NCBI GenBank assembly: GCA_963777515.1
Contig: CAVZQU010000004.1
Coordinates: forward strand, 504,200 to 568,199
Source: CAVSWT01 sp963777515
GTDB lineage: Bacteria > Bacteroidota > Ignavibacteria > Ignavibacteriales > Ignavibacteriaceae
Length of the DNA stretch: 64,000 nt
Direction: 5' to 3'
Shown: in pieces, positions 18,104 through 28,847 of the stretch
Layout of the letters: each line of letters starts with the position of its first letter
Numbering within the stretch: position 1 is the stretch's first letter
Notes under the pieces: model-generated
What the model saw: the letters and a program-made list of their open reading frames with translations, nothing else
The model's database searches: none
What the model was told of the DNA's origin: nothing
Program-made: the position numbers and the translations under genes

Positions 18104-21100
18104 TTACTTCATTAGAATTAATTTCTTCGTATCAGTAAACTTTCCAGCTTGCAGTCGATAAAAATATATTCCACTCGCTAATCTGTTTCCGTTAAAAGTT
18201 ACTTCATAATTACCAGGCTGCTGATTTTCATTTACGAGTGTTGCTACTTCTTTTCCAAGAATATCGTAAACCTTTATTTGTATCGATAGAGTGCTCTCTT
18301 TCCCTACATTAGGAATTGAGTATTTGATTTTTGTTGTTGGATTAAAAGGATTTGGATAATTCTGATATAAAACAAATTTATTTGGTACCTGGTTATTGTC
18401 ATTTACACTTAGTACAGATGGCTGAATGTTTATATTATCAATTACCCATCCCCAGCCTGTAACAAATTGGTCAGCAAAAAGCCTGAATCTAATTAGTATT
18501 TTATCTCCTGGCTTAAATTTATTCTGCAAATCAATAATATGAGTTCTATACAAGGTAGAATCCGGAGAAATGGCTGAATTGAAATCAGTTGACCAGGCTT
18601 GATCAAATCTTGAATCATATCCACTACTTAAAGGAATCCAATTAATTCCATCTTTAGTTGCTTCTGTTATTACGTAATCCCAAAAATTTGGATTACCAAA
18701 GATAGAACCAGCATCACCCGGTTCCATCAATGCAATATCATCATAAGTGAAAGTTGTGCCGGATGAAGAAACAATAATTGGGATAGTCAAAGTATACGTT
18801 AGATTTTGCTGATTGCTGTATGGATGTGCTGTATGAATTGCCGGACTGGAGAAGCCGGAATAAGTTTTTACTTCAAATCCGTTACCGATAAAATCATTAG
18901 TAGTTGAATTAAAGTTATTTGAATAATTGTTTTGTGCGGATTTGTAAATTACAGTGGATATATTTTTGGTTACTGATTGATATTCAATTCCATTTTTGTA
19001 ACCTGTAACTGAAACATTAATATTTCCTTTTTGTGTAATTGCATATTGTATAATAGTATCTTTGTTTGAAACAATATTCTTACCGAGTAGGACATATTGC
19101 ATACCATTAATTTTTACAATAGAAGAATCATATAACGACCTTAATTTAATTTTTATATTTAAAAATCCGTTAAGGTCCTGAGAAAGACTATTTATAAGCG
19201 GTTTATAAGTACCAAAATTTCCAAGTGCCGGAATTTTAACAGACCATATACCCCGGCCATGACTTCCTATTACAATTTCATCTTCAACATTTGTCATAGA
19301 CCATATTGCCACGGAAGGTAATCCATTTTTAGCAGCATGCCAGGTCAAACCATTATTTGTTGATTCAAATAATCCAATTTCTGTTCCTGCCCAAATAGTA
19401 TCAGGAGACTGTGGCATAACTAACAAATCATAAACAGCCACATCAGGAAATCCATTTGTGCTTGTTGTGCCGCTTCCGAATCCACTTATATCTTCCCAGC
19501 TTTGTCCAAGATTAGTGGTTCGAAGTATTTTAGGTTTATGAGCAAAAGAAAATAAAACATAAGCAGTTGAATCTTGAGTTGGATGAGTTGCAAGTCCGGA
19601 AATTCCTCCCATTGTAACAACACCGTATAAATTTGTCGGAGAAAAAGTTGTTCCTTTATCAGTTGAAACATTAATAACTCCGTTTGCATCCATCCGGGAA
19701 CCGCCCCAGATTATATTAGGATTTACTTTTGAAATTTTGATATCATGAAATGAGCTTAAACTTCCCCAGTAGTTTGAGCGAATTGCAGTGAGCTTCCAGT
19801 TTTCACCAAAATTTGTTGATTTCCATACCCCATGTTTTCCAACAACAAAAATCAAATCCGGCTCAAGATTTGTTTTACCTATTTTTGTTATAAATGGCGC
19901 ATTTCCCGAACCAACATCGGATAAACCGGATGTTGCATCACTAAAAGTTAAACCGCCATCCGTAGATCGTTCAAAACCATTATATTGCGAACCCCCAATA
20001 ATTTTTAACGGGTCGTCAAAATTCCAAGAAGTTTCATAGCCATCACCTCCGATTTGAAAATTCCAATTCGTTGAAGAAACAGAATTTTCCGGTGAACGCC
20101 ATGTACCGTTATCCTGCATTCCTCCAATATATGCGCTGCCGCCCGGCATTTTATCTACACCATAAAATTGAGTTGTATTTAATCCGTTAATTGGATTAGT
20201 CCAATTAGCAGAGCTGTCAGAGGATACAGCAATCCCACCATCATTTGCATCAAGAATTCTGAAAGACGTTCCTTCGCCTTTTATTATAACTAGATTATGA
20301 TGATCCACATGCGCATTGCCGGTTGATAATGCAGTTGTTATTCTTTTATTAGAATCAAGAAGATTAATTTTATATAGCAATACACCGCCAACGTAAACAA
20401 TATTTTCTTTATAAGGATGTGCTGCTATTGTATTATCATACCAACCCTGCGAGGAAAGCCAGTTTGGTTCTGTTCCGTCTTCAGATGTTTTTTGCCAGGT
20501 ATTTCCTTCATCAGCTGAAACATATAAATTTGAAGTCGGGAAACCTTCGGCGGCTGCAAATATTTTATTTTTATTAACCGGAGAAATGGCTAACTCAAAT
20601 CTTCCTGTAGAGTCATCGATTCCAATTTTAGAAAGGTGCCATGTTTCACCGGCATCTGTTGATTTGATGATCCCTTTCTCTTCAATCGCTCCAAATAAAA
20701 TATTAAAGTTGCCAGGTTTATCTACTATTTGTAGAATTTTTTTCACTTTGCCTGATGAGCCAATTGAAGTTTCATCATAAACTTGATACCATGTATTTCC
20801 GCCGTTTGTAGATTTAAAAATACCCGATTTGTTATAAAAGCTCATTCGGTATCTTCCAGAGGAAGTAGATGCCAATACAATATTTGCATTATTGGGATCA
20901 ACAATTATTCTTGAAACATTATTGAAATTTAAATTGCCGACAGTGTTTGTAATTTGATTCCAGGTTTCGCCTCTATCTGTAGATTTTAATAGACCGTCTC
21001 CATTTACAACATCAATGTTGTACATGCTCTCGCCGGTTCCTGCATAAATTATATTATGATTTGATGCGGCCATTGCCAAAGTCGATACAGCAAGATTTGG

Positions 21101-21652
21101 AATATCAGGAGTTAAATTACTCCAATGCTGGCCAGTATCTGTTGTCTTCCATATTCCTCCTCCTACACTTCCTACAAACCATGTGTTTCCTGTTGCATCA
21201 TCAGGATCAACAATTAATCCTCTTGCTCTTCCACTTACGTTTCCGGGGCCTCTTTCAACCCATGGTAAAATTGAAGCTAAATTTTTTTGAAGCCGGTTTT
21301 GTAGTCTTGCTTTTTGTAGTTCAATCTGTTTGTAATTTGTAGGATAATCTGATTTTGTTTCACCATAAGGTATTTTCATTTCATTTAATATCTGAACAAA
21401 CTTGTTGGGTTCATCAGCGTTTAATTCTTTTTCTTTGGTCTTATTGATCTTTTTAATTTTTTCAGAAATTCTATTTGCCAGGTAAGAATTAAGGCTGTAA
21501 TGATTTCTAAGTTTAAATAAGCTGTTAATTTCCTGGTCATTGCGAGAATCTATATTGAAAAGGTTTTTATCATTTTGGATTTGAAAGCTATATTGAATTA
21601 TCATGTAGAATACAGCCGCAAATAGAAATACAAAAGTTAATCTTGTCTTCAA
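18104..21652 (-). CDS. T9SS-exported beta-propeller (BNR/sortilin-like) protein
   Basis: The 1182-residue protein has an N-terminal hydrophobic export segment (about residues 6-25). A long series of BNR/Asp-box repeats of the type SxDxGxTW follows (KTTDTGQHW, KSTDRGETW, KSTNGGNTW, VSADEGNTW and others), forming sialidase- or sortilin-like propellers over about residues 130-800. Beta-sandwich segments come next and the protein ends in a type IX sorting domain starting at NYPNPFNPTTKIKYSIPN. It is expected on the cell surface or in the medium, perhaps binding or cutting glycans. Propeller motifs do not define a reaction. The TTG start has AAGGGA upstream. The 21687 lipoprotein gene lies 34 bases upstream and may share a transcript. 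Confidence 0.88.
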   Translation of the reverse strand: MKTRLTFVFLFAAVFYMIIQYSFQIQNDKNLFNIDSRNDQEINSLFKLRNHYSLNSYLANRISEKIKKINKTKEKELNADEPNKFVQILNEMKIPYGETKSDYPTNYKQIELQKARLQNRLQKNLASILPWVERGPGNVSGRARGLIVDPDDATGNTWFVGSVGGGIWKTTDTGQHWSNLTPDIPNLAVSTLAMAASNHNIIYAGTGESMYNIDVVNGDGLLKSTDRGETWNQITNTVGNLNFNNVSRIIVDPNNANIVLASTSSGRYRMSFYNKSGIFKSTNGGNTWYQVYDETSIGSSGKVKKILQIVDKPGNFNILFGAIEEKGIIKSTDAGETWHLSKIGIDDSTGRFELAISPVNKNKIFAAAEGFPTSNLYVSADEGNTWQKTSEDGTEPNWLSSQGWYDNTIAAHPYKENIVYVGGVLLYKINLLDSNKRITTALSTGNAHVDHHNLVIIKGEGTSFRILDANDGGIAVSSDSSANWTNPINGLNTTQFYGVDKMPGGSAYIGGMQDNGTWRSPENSVSSTNWNFQIGGDGYETSWNFDDPLKIIGGSQYNGFERSTDGGLTFSDATSGLSDVGSGNAPFITKIGKTNLEPDLIFVVGKHGVWKSTNFGENWKLTAIRSNYWGSLSSFHDIKISKVNPNIIWGGSRMDANGVINVSTDKGTTFSPTNLYGVVTMGGISGLATHPTQDSTAYVLFSFAHKPKILRTTNLGQSWEDISGFGSGTTSTNGFPDVAVYDLLVMPQSPDTIWAGTEIGLFESTNNGLTWHAAKNGLPSVAIWSMTNVEDEIVIGSHGRGIWSVKIPALGNFGTYKPLINSLSQDLNGFLNIKIKLRSLYDSSIVKINGMQYVLLGKNIVSNKDTIIQYAITQKGNINVSVTGYKNGIEYQSVTKNISTVIYKSAQNNYSNNFNSTTNDFIGNGFEVKTYSGFSSPAIHTAHPYSNQQNLTYTLTIPIIVSSSGTTFTYDDIALMEPGDAGSIFGNPNFWDYVITEATKDGINWIPLSSGYDSRFDQAWSTDFNSAISPDSTLYRTHIIDLQNKFKPGDKILIRFRLFADQFVTGWGWVIDNINIQPSVLSVNDNNQVPNKFVLYQNYPNPFNPTTKIKYSIPNVGKESTLSIQIKVYDILGKEVATLVNENQQPGNYEVTFNGNRLASGIYFYRLQAGKFTDTKKLILMK

Positions 21653-21686
21653 AATAATTCCCTTAATGATATTTCACTAAAATATT

Positions 21687-22094
21687 TTATCTCTTGTTCA
21701 AAATCTTTTGAAGGTGAACATCGTAAATATCTTTAAAAGTATCTGGCGGCTCAAAGCCTGTAACAATTCCGGGTATTGTTTCAATTTCAACTTGCTCATT
21801 ATTTTTCCAGGCTACTCTTCCATTTGCTAAGTTAGACTGGTATAAAATCTTTTCGTTTTTAATATCATATATAAAAAAATTAAGTGGTGGAGATGGCAGG
21901 GAAGGAGTAATCTTAACTTGCTTTACACATATTGCATAAGTTTTATCTTCATTATATGAAATATTGTAATCCTTGTTGAATTTATCTTTTGCAGTATTCT
22001 CTAATTGCTCGTAATTGGAGTTGTTTATTTTAGATGTGCTGCAATTAAAAAATAAAATTGCAAACAATGGTATAAATATTCTAAGGGTCTTCAT
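21687..22094 (-). CDS. Small predicted lipoprotein
   Basis: The frame is open from 22133, but residue 14 is a methionine followed directly by a lipoprotein signal (MKTLRIFIPLFAILFFNCSTS), so the start is placed at ATG 22094. This gives 135 residues with the lipid-modified cysteine near residue 18. The mature part is not recognised. It lies immediately upstream of the surface propeller gene and could be part of the same export or surface unit. Confidence 0.65.
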   Translation of the reverse strand: MKTLRIFIPLFAILFFNCSTSKINNSNYEQLENTAKDKFNKDYNISYNEDKTYAICVKQVKITPSLPSPPLNFFIYDIKNEKILYQSNLANGRVAWKNNEQVEIETIPGIVTGFEPPDTFKDIYDVHLQKILNKR

Positions 22095-22334
22095 ATTTAA
22101 AGAGAAGTTATCTTGATTTTTATTTAGATGCAAAGTAAAAATTTGAATTCTAATTTATTTTGTAGAGCATCAATTTATTGAATCTACCATTCCTACTAAA
22201 ATACTACCTCTTAAAGAATAAAACATCAAAAGTGAAATAATTTAGTTTAATTTAGCATCAGTTAAAAAAATAATAACATGGTAACCTTTTCTATCTTGCC
22301 TGGTCTAATATAAAAAATATAAGGAAAGAAGAGG

Positions 22335-23270
22335 ATGAACAAAATATATACTAACATACCTAAAATAATTATTTCTTCAATTTTTATTTTTTCCGGCGTA
22401 TTTGCTGCGGATTTTAATAACAATTCAAATAATCTAAACGAACTTCATACACTTAGAGAAAAAAGCTTTTCAATTCAACCAGGTAAAAATCTAAATATTG
22501 AAGCATCATTCGGTGATGTAATGATTACCACCTGGGATAAAGCAGAAGTTCACGTGAAGATTTTAGGTAACGACAAGGCCGAGGAAAAGGTTAAATTTTT
22601 AGTGCATAACGATGAAGATGAAGTTTCAATCAAAACTGAAAGTGATAAAAACATTTTTCACCTGTTTGATTGGGGTCCGCGAATGAGATTTGAAATTAAA
22701 GTTCCAAATCAATTTAATACTAAAGTTTATACAAGCGGGGGGGATATTAAAATAGCCGACGTTAAAGGCAATAATTTTTTAAAAACATCTGGCGGGGATG
22801 TAACATTAAAAAATACTGACGGTAATTTAAAGGTTTCAACTTCAGGCGGTGATATTAAGCTATATCGTACTAAAGGAACCATGGGAGTTTCCACTTCCGG
22901 TGGTGATATTAGAGCTGATGAATTTATTGGGAATATTGACGCAGAAACATCTGGCGGTGATATTTATTTAAATGGTAAAGATGCATCTATAAATGCAGAA
23001 ACATCCGGAGGAGATATTACTGTAAAATATACGGGCAGCAACAAAGGGATTGAGCTGCATACTTCCGGCGGAGATATAGATATTAGTCTTCCTTCAAATT
23101 TTAATGCATCAGCAAATTTATCAACTTCCGGCGGAGATGTAAATTGTGATTTTAAAGGAAACAATGCTGATAAAATTTCAGATTCGAAATTCAGAGCCGA
23201 TATTAATGCTGGCGGAAATAAATTAATCGCTAAAACTTCCGGCGGTTCAATAAGAGTTAGAAAAAATTAA
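22335..23270 (+). CDS. Exported DUF4097-type beta-helix protein with TSGGD repeats
   Basis: The 311-residue protein has a signal peptide (about residues 1-24) and a right-handed beta-helix-like region with eight TSGGD units and a final TSGGS, spaced mostly 15-25 residues apart (about residues 133-305). This is the DUF4097 'putative adhesin' pattern. The role is unknown; such proteins often sit in envelope-stress or cell-surface loci. A ribosome binding site GAAGAGG abuts the ATG. A strong terminator follows. Confidence 0.85.
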   Translation: MNKIYTNIPKIIISSIFIFSGVFAADFNNNSNNLNELHTLREKSFSIQPGKNLNIEASFGDVMITTWDKAEVHVKILGNDKAEEKVKFLVHNDEDEVSIKTESDKNIFHLFDWGPRMRFEIKVPNQFNTKVYTSGGDIKIADVKGNNFLKTSGGDVTLKNTDGNLKVSTSGGDIKLYRTKGTMGVSTSGGDIRADEFIGNIDAETSGGDIYLNGKDASINAETSGGDITVKYTGSNKGIELHTSGGDIDISLPSNFNASANLSTSGGDVNCDFKGNNADKISDSKFRADINAGGNKLIAKTSGGSIRVRKN

Positions 23271-23298
23271 ATCTGTTCATACTATCTTCTCCACCAAA

Positions 23299-23353
23299 GC
23301 GCTGTGATGCTATAGAGCCTCCACCCTTTATAAAATTCACAGCGCCTTTTTTT
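23299..23353 (+). terminator. Terminator with a long loop after the DUF4097 gene
   Basis: GCGCTGTGA (23299-23307) pairs exactly with TCACAGCGC (23337-23345) and is followed by C and seven Ts (23347-23353). The 29-base loop is unusually long for a simple terminator. Confidence 0.75.
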
Positions 23354-23457
23354 ATCAATGTCAATTCGTTAATAATTTAATTTCCTAAAATAATTAACTT
23401 TATGTGAGATGCTTTTCGCTTTTCTTTTAAAATTAATTTCATAATTTTAATAATATA

Positions 23458-24045
23458 ATGAGAAGCAAAAATGAAATAAGCAGTGCCGATTTATTGAAGC
23501 CGGAAAACATGCTTAGGCTTTATGCCAGCGGTGCTTTTCCAATGGCTGATGAAAAAACAGAAGAAATTAATTGGTACATGCCTGAAGTTAGAACCATCAT
23601 TCCTCTTGAAAATTTTAATATTCCGCGTTCATTAAAAAAGTTTTTGGAAACTTCGGATTTTGAGTTTAAATATGATAACGATTTTCTTTCAGTCGTAAAA
23701 AATTGTGCTGACAGGGAAACCACTTGGATTTCAGAAAAGCTTATTGATGCATATTTAAAGCTTAATAAAATTGGAAACATTCACACCGTTGAAACCTGGC
23801 AAAAGGGAAAACTTGTTGGAGGTTTGTACGGGGTTACATTTCGTGGAGCATTTTTTGGTGAGTCAATGTTTTCAAAAATTGAACAAGCCTCAAAAGCAGC
23901 TTTAGTAAAATTGATTGAAAGATTAAATGAAAAAAAATTTGTTATTCTTGATGTTCAGTACACAACCGAACATCTGAAAATGTTTGGCGCTACAGAAATT
24001 TCTTTGAAAAATACCAACAACTGCTTTTTGAAGCATACAGCATAA
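23458..24045 (+). CDS. aat: Leucyl/phenylalanyl-tRNA-protein transferase
   Basis: The 195-residue protein is the bacterial L/F transferase, which adds Leu or Phe from aminoacyl-tRNA to N-terminal Arg/Lys of proteins, creating N-end-rule degrons for ClpAP. Family motifs are LRLYASGAFPMAD, the NWYMPEVR segment, HTVETWQKGKLVGGLYGV and the catalytic-core FFGESMFS. It is slightly shorter than E. coli Aat, as in other Bacteroidota. It is preceded by an AT-rich spacer with no obvious Shine-Dalgarno element. Confidence 0.93.
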   Translation: MRSKNEISSADLLKPENMLRLYASGAFPMADEKTEEINWYMPEVRTIIPLENFNIPRSLKKFLETSDFEFKYDNDFLSVVKNCADRETTWISEKLIDAYLKLNKIGNIHTVETWQKGKLVGGLYGVTFRGAFFGESMFSKIEQASKAALVKLIERLNEKKFVILDVQYTTEHLKMFGATEISLKNTNNCFLKHTA

Positions 24046-24135
24046 ACTGAACTTTTAAATTTTTTGTTTGAGTAATTTAATTATTATAATATGTATGGAA
24101 ATTTTTGTGAGAATTTTCTAAAAGAATAATTTTTT

Positions 24136-24959
24136 TTATTTAATAGGCTCTAATTTTATGGTAACTAAATTAATTTGTTTGGGTGAGTTTTCTGTAATTG
24201 AAAATGAAATTGTTTTGCGCTTATAGTCTTCATACTCTTCAACTATTTGCTCATTGCACTCATTATTTTCTTGTTTTGTTTAGATTTTTTTTAGGCGCTT
24301 GAACATATTATCAACTGGTATTCCCCAACGGGCAGGTTTTCATATAGATTTAAATTATAATCGTATGCAAAAAAATCATGCAAGATGTTGCTCACTTTAT
24401 TCTTTAAATCAAAAAGAACACATTTATCAGATTTATCACCACCGGGAGATTTAATCTGAAATATAACGTTGGTTCCATTTTCCAAATAAGCATTAATCAT
24501 CATTGAATCTTTATAAGTTTCAAAATAAGATGGATTACACATTTTTGATACGGGAACATATAATGAAACAGAAAATTTCATTGTTTTCTGTATTCTAACT
24601 GGAATATCAAAAACATCTTTAACATCAACTTTATAATTCAAATATGATGATTTGGGTGGGAATAAATCGACGTCCATTTTTTTGTTCTTATAAAAATCAT
24701 GTTTCCGATTTAAATGCAATTTGATTGATACTTTTGCGGATGAAATTTTTATAACTGTAGTATCATGCAAGTCTTGGGGAAGTACACTCTCTTTATAGAA
24801 TATAACTTGTTTACCGCCACCATTCATTTTATCGGGGTAAAAAATTATCTTTTTTATTTCATTGATACGATTGAGTATAATATCCTGGTTAATAGCCAGA
24901 ATTCCACCTTCAGAAGTTCTATCAAAACTGAAAGGAAATAACGACTCGAGGTGGAATCT
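24136..24959 (-). pseudogene. Decayed gene of unknown function
   Basis: The longest ATG frame (24291-24827, 178 residues, starting MNGGGKQVIF) extends upstream in the same frame for 44 more codons (to 24959) without any start codon, and that extension looks protein-like. After the stop at 24288 a further 47-codon fragment in another frame (24136 to about 24278, ending INLVTIKLEPIK) also looks protein-like. The whole stretch is best read as one or two genes broken by truncation and frameshifts. There is no signal peptide and no recognised domain. Confidence 0.45.
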
Positions 24960-25050
24960 TTATATAACTCCGAATGAATAATCTTTTGAAGACTACCAGC
25001 AGTTACTTTTTAATGCATACCAAAAGGACTGTTCTTTTTAATTATTATTT

Positions 25051-25446
25051 TTAAGAAATAAATTTGCTATACTTTTTGTCAGTACCTTCAATATGATTTA
25101 ACAGCCAATTCTTTAAAAAGTTCATCGTTTCAAATGTTACCAAATTACTATCTGTTAAATATTTTTCTTGTAAGTCTATAACTTGTTTGGTTAAATCTTT
25201 ATGTATTTGCTGGTGTTCTATAAGGCCTGGATAATCTGCTTTTTTCATTAAATATTCTTCGTTTGAAAAATGATATTTTGTATAATTTATCAGTTCATCA
25301 AAAATTTTATGCAATATTAGTTTGCCTTTTCCCTCTTTCATAGCTGAATTAAGCTCATTAATAAGAGCAATTAATTTTTTATGTTGAGAATCCATTAAAG
25401 AATTATTAACACTATATTTATCGGACCACGTTATTAACTCAGCCAT
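25051..25446 (-). CDS. Bacteriohemerythrin
   Basis: The 131-residue protein is a single hemerythrin domain with the full set of di-iron ligands in the right spacing: H22, H59, E63, H78, H82, H118 and D123. It binds oxygen reversibly at a non-haem di-iron centre and may act in oxygen storage, sensing or delivery in a facultative or microaerophilic cell. The ATG at 25446 follows an AAGAGG-like element. It stands alone. Confidence 0.95.
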   Translation of the reverse strand: MAELITWSDKYSVNNSLMDSQHKKLIALINELNSAMKEGKGKLILHKIFDELINYTKYHFSNEEYLMKKADYPGLIEHQQIHKDLTKQVIDLQEKYLTDSNLVTFETMNFLKNWLLNHIEGTDKKYSKFIS

Positions 25447-25600
25447 TTTTAAAGCCTCTTTTAAATACTATAATTTTGTTATGATAATTCAATCAAAGTA
25501 AATTATGATAACTATAAAAGCCTAAAAACTTTTGTTACTTCATAAATTTAATTATTGAATAACTTATTTATATTAAAATTATTTTTCTTAAGTGATATAT

Positions 25601-26792
25601 TTACTTAATCAGCCAAATTTCCTTCTGCGGTTTTGAAATAAACTTACATCCATCTTTAGTCACATAAACTTCTTCTTCAAGAGTTGAAGTACCGTAACCT
25701 TTTACAGGCAGCCTTGGCTCAATTGTAAAAATTTGTGATTCCTCTATTTCCATTAGTGGAGTGTCGCCATATTTTTCCCATTTGGGGAACAAGCCGGCTC
25801 CTCCATCGTGAACCGCTCTCCCAACCTGGTGCCCAAGTCCATGCGGAAATTCCTGGATAACCTTGTTCTACGATATAACTTCTTGCTATAGTATCCATTT
25901 CTAAACCTGTTACTCCTGGTTTAAGAGCATCTGCAACTTTTTGAATTGCATCTCTTATAATATTAAATCCTTTTGTAACATCTGCCGGAGCCTGAGTTTC
26001 TCCATCCTTTAAAACGTACCAGGTTCTCTGCAAATCTGAACAGTAACCTTTTAATTGAATTCCAAAATCAATATTAACCATGTGTCCTTTTTCAACTTTC
26101 CTATTAGTTGGACCAGAATGAGGGTCGCCGGCTTCCGGCCCTGAAAAAACAGCAGGGCAATGATCATCATCCCAGGCTAATCCAAATCCTTTTTCTTTAA
26201 CAATGTTTTTTATGAAGTTTGAAATATCAAGCTCACTTTTTCCCGGTTTAATAAATTGTGTGGTCTGGTCAAAAATCTTTAAAGTTTCATCAACGGCTTC
26301 CTGCATTATTTTTAATTCGGTTGCAGTTTTTCTTCCTTTTAAAGCTGAAATAATTTCTTCAGATGAAATTAATCTGTCTATATATTCCGTTCCTTTTAAA
26401 TAGTCATTCAAAATAAGATACAAACCATGAGTTAACCCGTCGGCTAATTCTGAATTGAGAGAATAATTTATTGCAATTTTTTTTGGATCTTTTGATTTGA
26501 TGTAATTAACAAGCAGATCTCTTATTGCTTCGTTATAGCCAAAGATATTTTTGTAGAGATTTTTTTCACGTATATTACTTTCTTCCAACTTACCAACAAT
26601 ACACGTTGTGTCACCATCTTTATTAATTATCAATGCCGTCTGCCAGGTAAAATTAATTTCCGCAATCATATCCAAAACCGGATCACGCATGTTTGAGCTT
26701 TCCCTAACAAATGTAATCCACATATCAATATCTTTTTCTTTTAGAATTTCAACCGCCTGGTTAACTTTTTCTATTAAAATATCATTATCCAT
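25601..26792 (-). pseudogene. M24 (Xaa-Pro aminopeptidase-type) metallopeptidase, one-base frameshift
   Basis: The N-terminal part (residues 1 to about 310 of the 26792 frame) is a complete creatinase N-domain plus the start of the M24 pita-bread domain, with the metal-binding aspartates in NIDFGIQLKGYCSDLQ. The correct continuation after EQGYP is in another frame: EFPHGLGHQVGRAVHDGGAG, containing the metal-binding histidine, then TIEPRLP and the EEEVYV end with the two metal glutamates. Removing one C from the CC at 25852-25853 (plus strand) restores one protein of about 397 residues. As written, the active site is lost. The frameshift may be an assembly error because the remainder is well conserved. 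Confidence 0.85.
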
Positions 26793-27350
26793 TTTATCCT
26801 CAATTATTTTGAATTTTCAACAAATTATTTTTACAAATCTATTAATAATTAAGTCAAAAGTCATAAATCAAAAGTCAAAAATAAAACAGGAAAATTTTAA
26901 TGTAGAGATCACAGAGAAGACACAGGTTTTCATAGAAATGACTAAAGGAAATGACTTTATAATTTTATGAATTTCCAAAATTTAAAATTACTTAATGCAA
27001 CCTTAAGGAGACTTTGCGTAACTTTCTGAAAATTTTCTGGTTAATTTCTTTATCTTTTAAATTATTAGTTATGAGATTCCATTAAAGAGTTAAGCTGAAT
27101 AAAACCCTTATTTCATATTAAATTTTGAAAATCTTAAAAAATATTTCAGTTTTTCAGTTAATTATTCGCTAAGTTTCTTTAGTAGAATAAAGGATTTTAT
27201 TAAAATTTTCTTTTTTAATGAAGCTGCAAAAACAAAAAATCATTCATGGGGAAAAATGATTTCTAAAATAAAAGGCCAATCTTTAATCAAATCAAAGTAT
27301 AGTATTATTATATCACCATATTAAATTAATTTTATTATTAAGAGGATTTT
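26793..27350. other. AT-rich intergenic region upstream of gdhA
   Basis: This region of 558 bases between divergent genes has no convincing gene. It includes a short direct-repeat-rich stretch (26855-26885, AAAAGTCATAAATCAAAAGT pattern) and carries the promoters of both flanking genes, which cannot be pinpointed. Confidence 0.5.
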
Positions 27351-28691
27351 ATGTCAGAGTACATCAATAATTTATTGACGAAGGTGAAAGCACTAAACCC
27401 GAATGAACCCGAATTTCATCAAGCTGTTGAAGAAGTAGTTGAATCACTTGAAATAGTTTTGGAAAGGCATCCTGAATACCGGTCTGCAAAAATATTAGAG
27501 AGAATGGTTGAACCGGAAAGAGTAGTTTTATTTAGAGTGCCGTGGATGGATGATCAGGGAGAAATTCATGTTAACCGTGGATTTAGAATTGAAATGAACA
27601 GCGCAATTGGCCCTTACAAAGGCGGACTAAGATTTCACCCTTCTGTAAACTTAGGCATTTTAAAATTTTTAGCTTTTGAACAAGTATTTAAAAACAGCTT
27701 AACAACATTGCCAATGGGTGGCGGTAAAGGCGGTTCTGATTTTGATCCCAAAGGAAAAAGTGATAATGAAGTAATGCGTTTCTGCCAAAGTTTTATGACC
27801 GAATTATTCCGTCACATTGGACCTAACACTGATGTGCCTGCCGGGGATATTGGTGTTGGTGCAAGAGAGATTGGATATTTATTTGGACAGTATAAAAGAC
27901 TTAAAAATGAGTTTACCGGAGTGCTTACAGGTAAAGGATTAAATTGGGGCGGCTCTTTAATTCGTCCGGAAGCTACAGGTTATGGCGCAGTTTATTTTGC
28001 GCAGGAAATGTTGAAAACAAAAGGACTTGAGATTGAAGGAAAAACTTTTGCTGTTTCTGGTTTTGGAAATGTTGCCTGGGGTGCAGTAAGGAAAATCAAT
28101 CAACTTGGCGGACGAGTAGTTACTTTGTCAGGGCCGGATGGTTTTGTTTATGATAAAGATGGAGTCAAAGGTGAAAAAGTTGATTACATGTTAAAGCTTC
28201 GAGCGAGTGCTAATGACAGGGTTCAGGATTATGCAGATCAATTTAAAGTTGAATTCTTTCCCGGTAAACGGCCATGGAGTGTAAAGGCCGATGTTGCAAT
28301 GCCCTGCGCAACACAAAATGAAATCTTTGAAGACGATGCTAAAGAATTAATTAAGAACGGATGCATCTGTGTTTGTGAAGGTGCAAATATGCCTACAACC
28401 TTGGAAGCATATAAGGTTATAAAACAAGCAGGTATTCTTTATTCTCCTGGGAAAGCTTCTAACGCTGGGGGTGTTGCAGTGTCAGGGCTTGAGATGACTC
28501 AAAACAGTATGCGATTGCCCTGGCTGCATAATGAAGTTGATGAAAGACTTCAACAGATTATGAAAAAGATTCATGATACCTGTGTTTCCACTGCAGAAAG
28601 ATTTGGTACTCCGGGCAATTATGTTAACGGTGCAAATATTGCAGGCTTTTTGAAAGTTGCAGATGCAATGTTGGATCAGGGTTTAGTTTAA
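27351..28691 (+). CDS. gdhA: NADP-type glutamate dehydrogenase (paralogue 1)
   Basis: The 446-residue protein is a hexameric class I glutamate dehydrogenase, almost the same length as E. coli GdhA. It catalyses glutamate formation from 2-oxoglutarate, ammonium and NAD(P)H, or the reverse. Visible motifs are the glutamate/catalytic-lysine loop LPMGGGKGGSDFDPKGK, the TDVPAGDIGVG segment with the catalytic aspartate, and the Rossmann motif FGNVAWGA. An AGAGGA ribosome binding site precedes the ATG. It is the first of four glutamate dehydrogenase genes in 12.6 kb and is very similar to the copy at 31988-33349, with which it flanks a receiver/PEP-binding gene. Confidence 0.94.
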   Translation: MSEYINNLLTKVKALNPNEPEFHQAVEEVVESLEIVLERHPEYRSAKILERMVEPERVVLFRVPWMDDQGEIHVNRGFRIEMNSAIGPYKGGLRFHPSVNLGILKFLAFEQVFKNSLTTLPMGGGKGGSDFDPKGKSDNEVMRFCQSFMTELFRHIGPNTDVPAGDIGVGAREIGYLFGQYKRLKNEFTGVLTGKGLNWGGSLIRPEATGYGAVYFAQEMLKTKGLEIEGKTFAVSGFGNVAWGAVRKINQLGGRVVTLSGPDGFVYDKDGVKGEKVDYMLKLRASANDRVQDYADQFKVEFFPGKRPWSVKADVAMPCATQNEIFEDDAKELIKNGCICVCEGANMPTTLEAYKVIKQAGILYSPGKASNAGGVAVSGLEMTQNSMRLPWLHNEVDERLQQIMKKIHDTCVSTAERFGTPGNYVNGANIAGFLKVADAMLDQGLV

Positions 28692-28847
28692 TTATTGTGA
28701 CGGAGTAGTGCAATATTAAAGTTGAATTTACTTAAACTTACTAATGAATATGAACTTTAATGGTTTTTGTAAATGATAGAAGTATTAATCTTTACTATTT
28801 TTCAAGTGAAGTTTTCTTGTTAAGAAAAAATTGATTCGGATTTAGAT

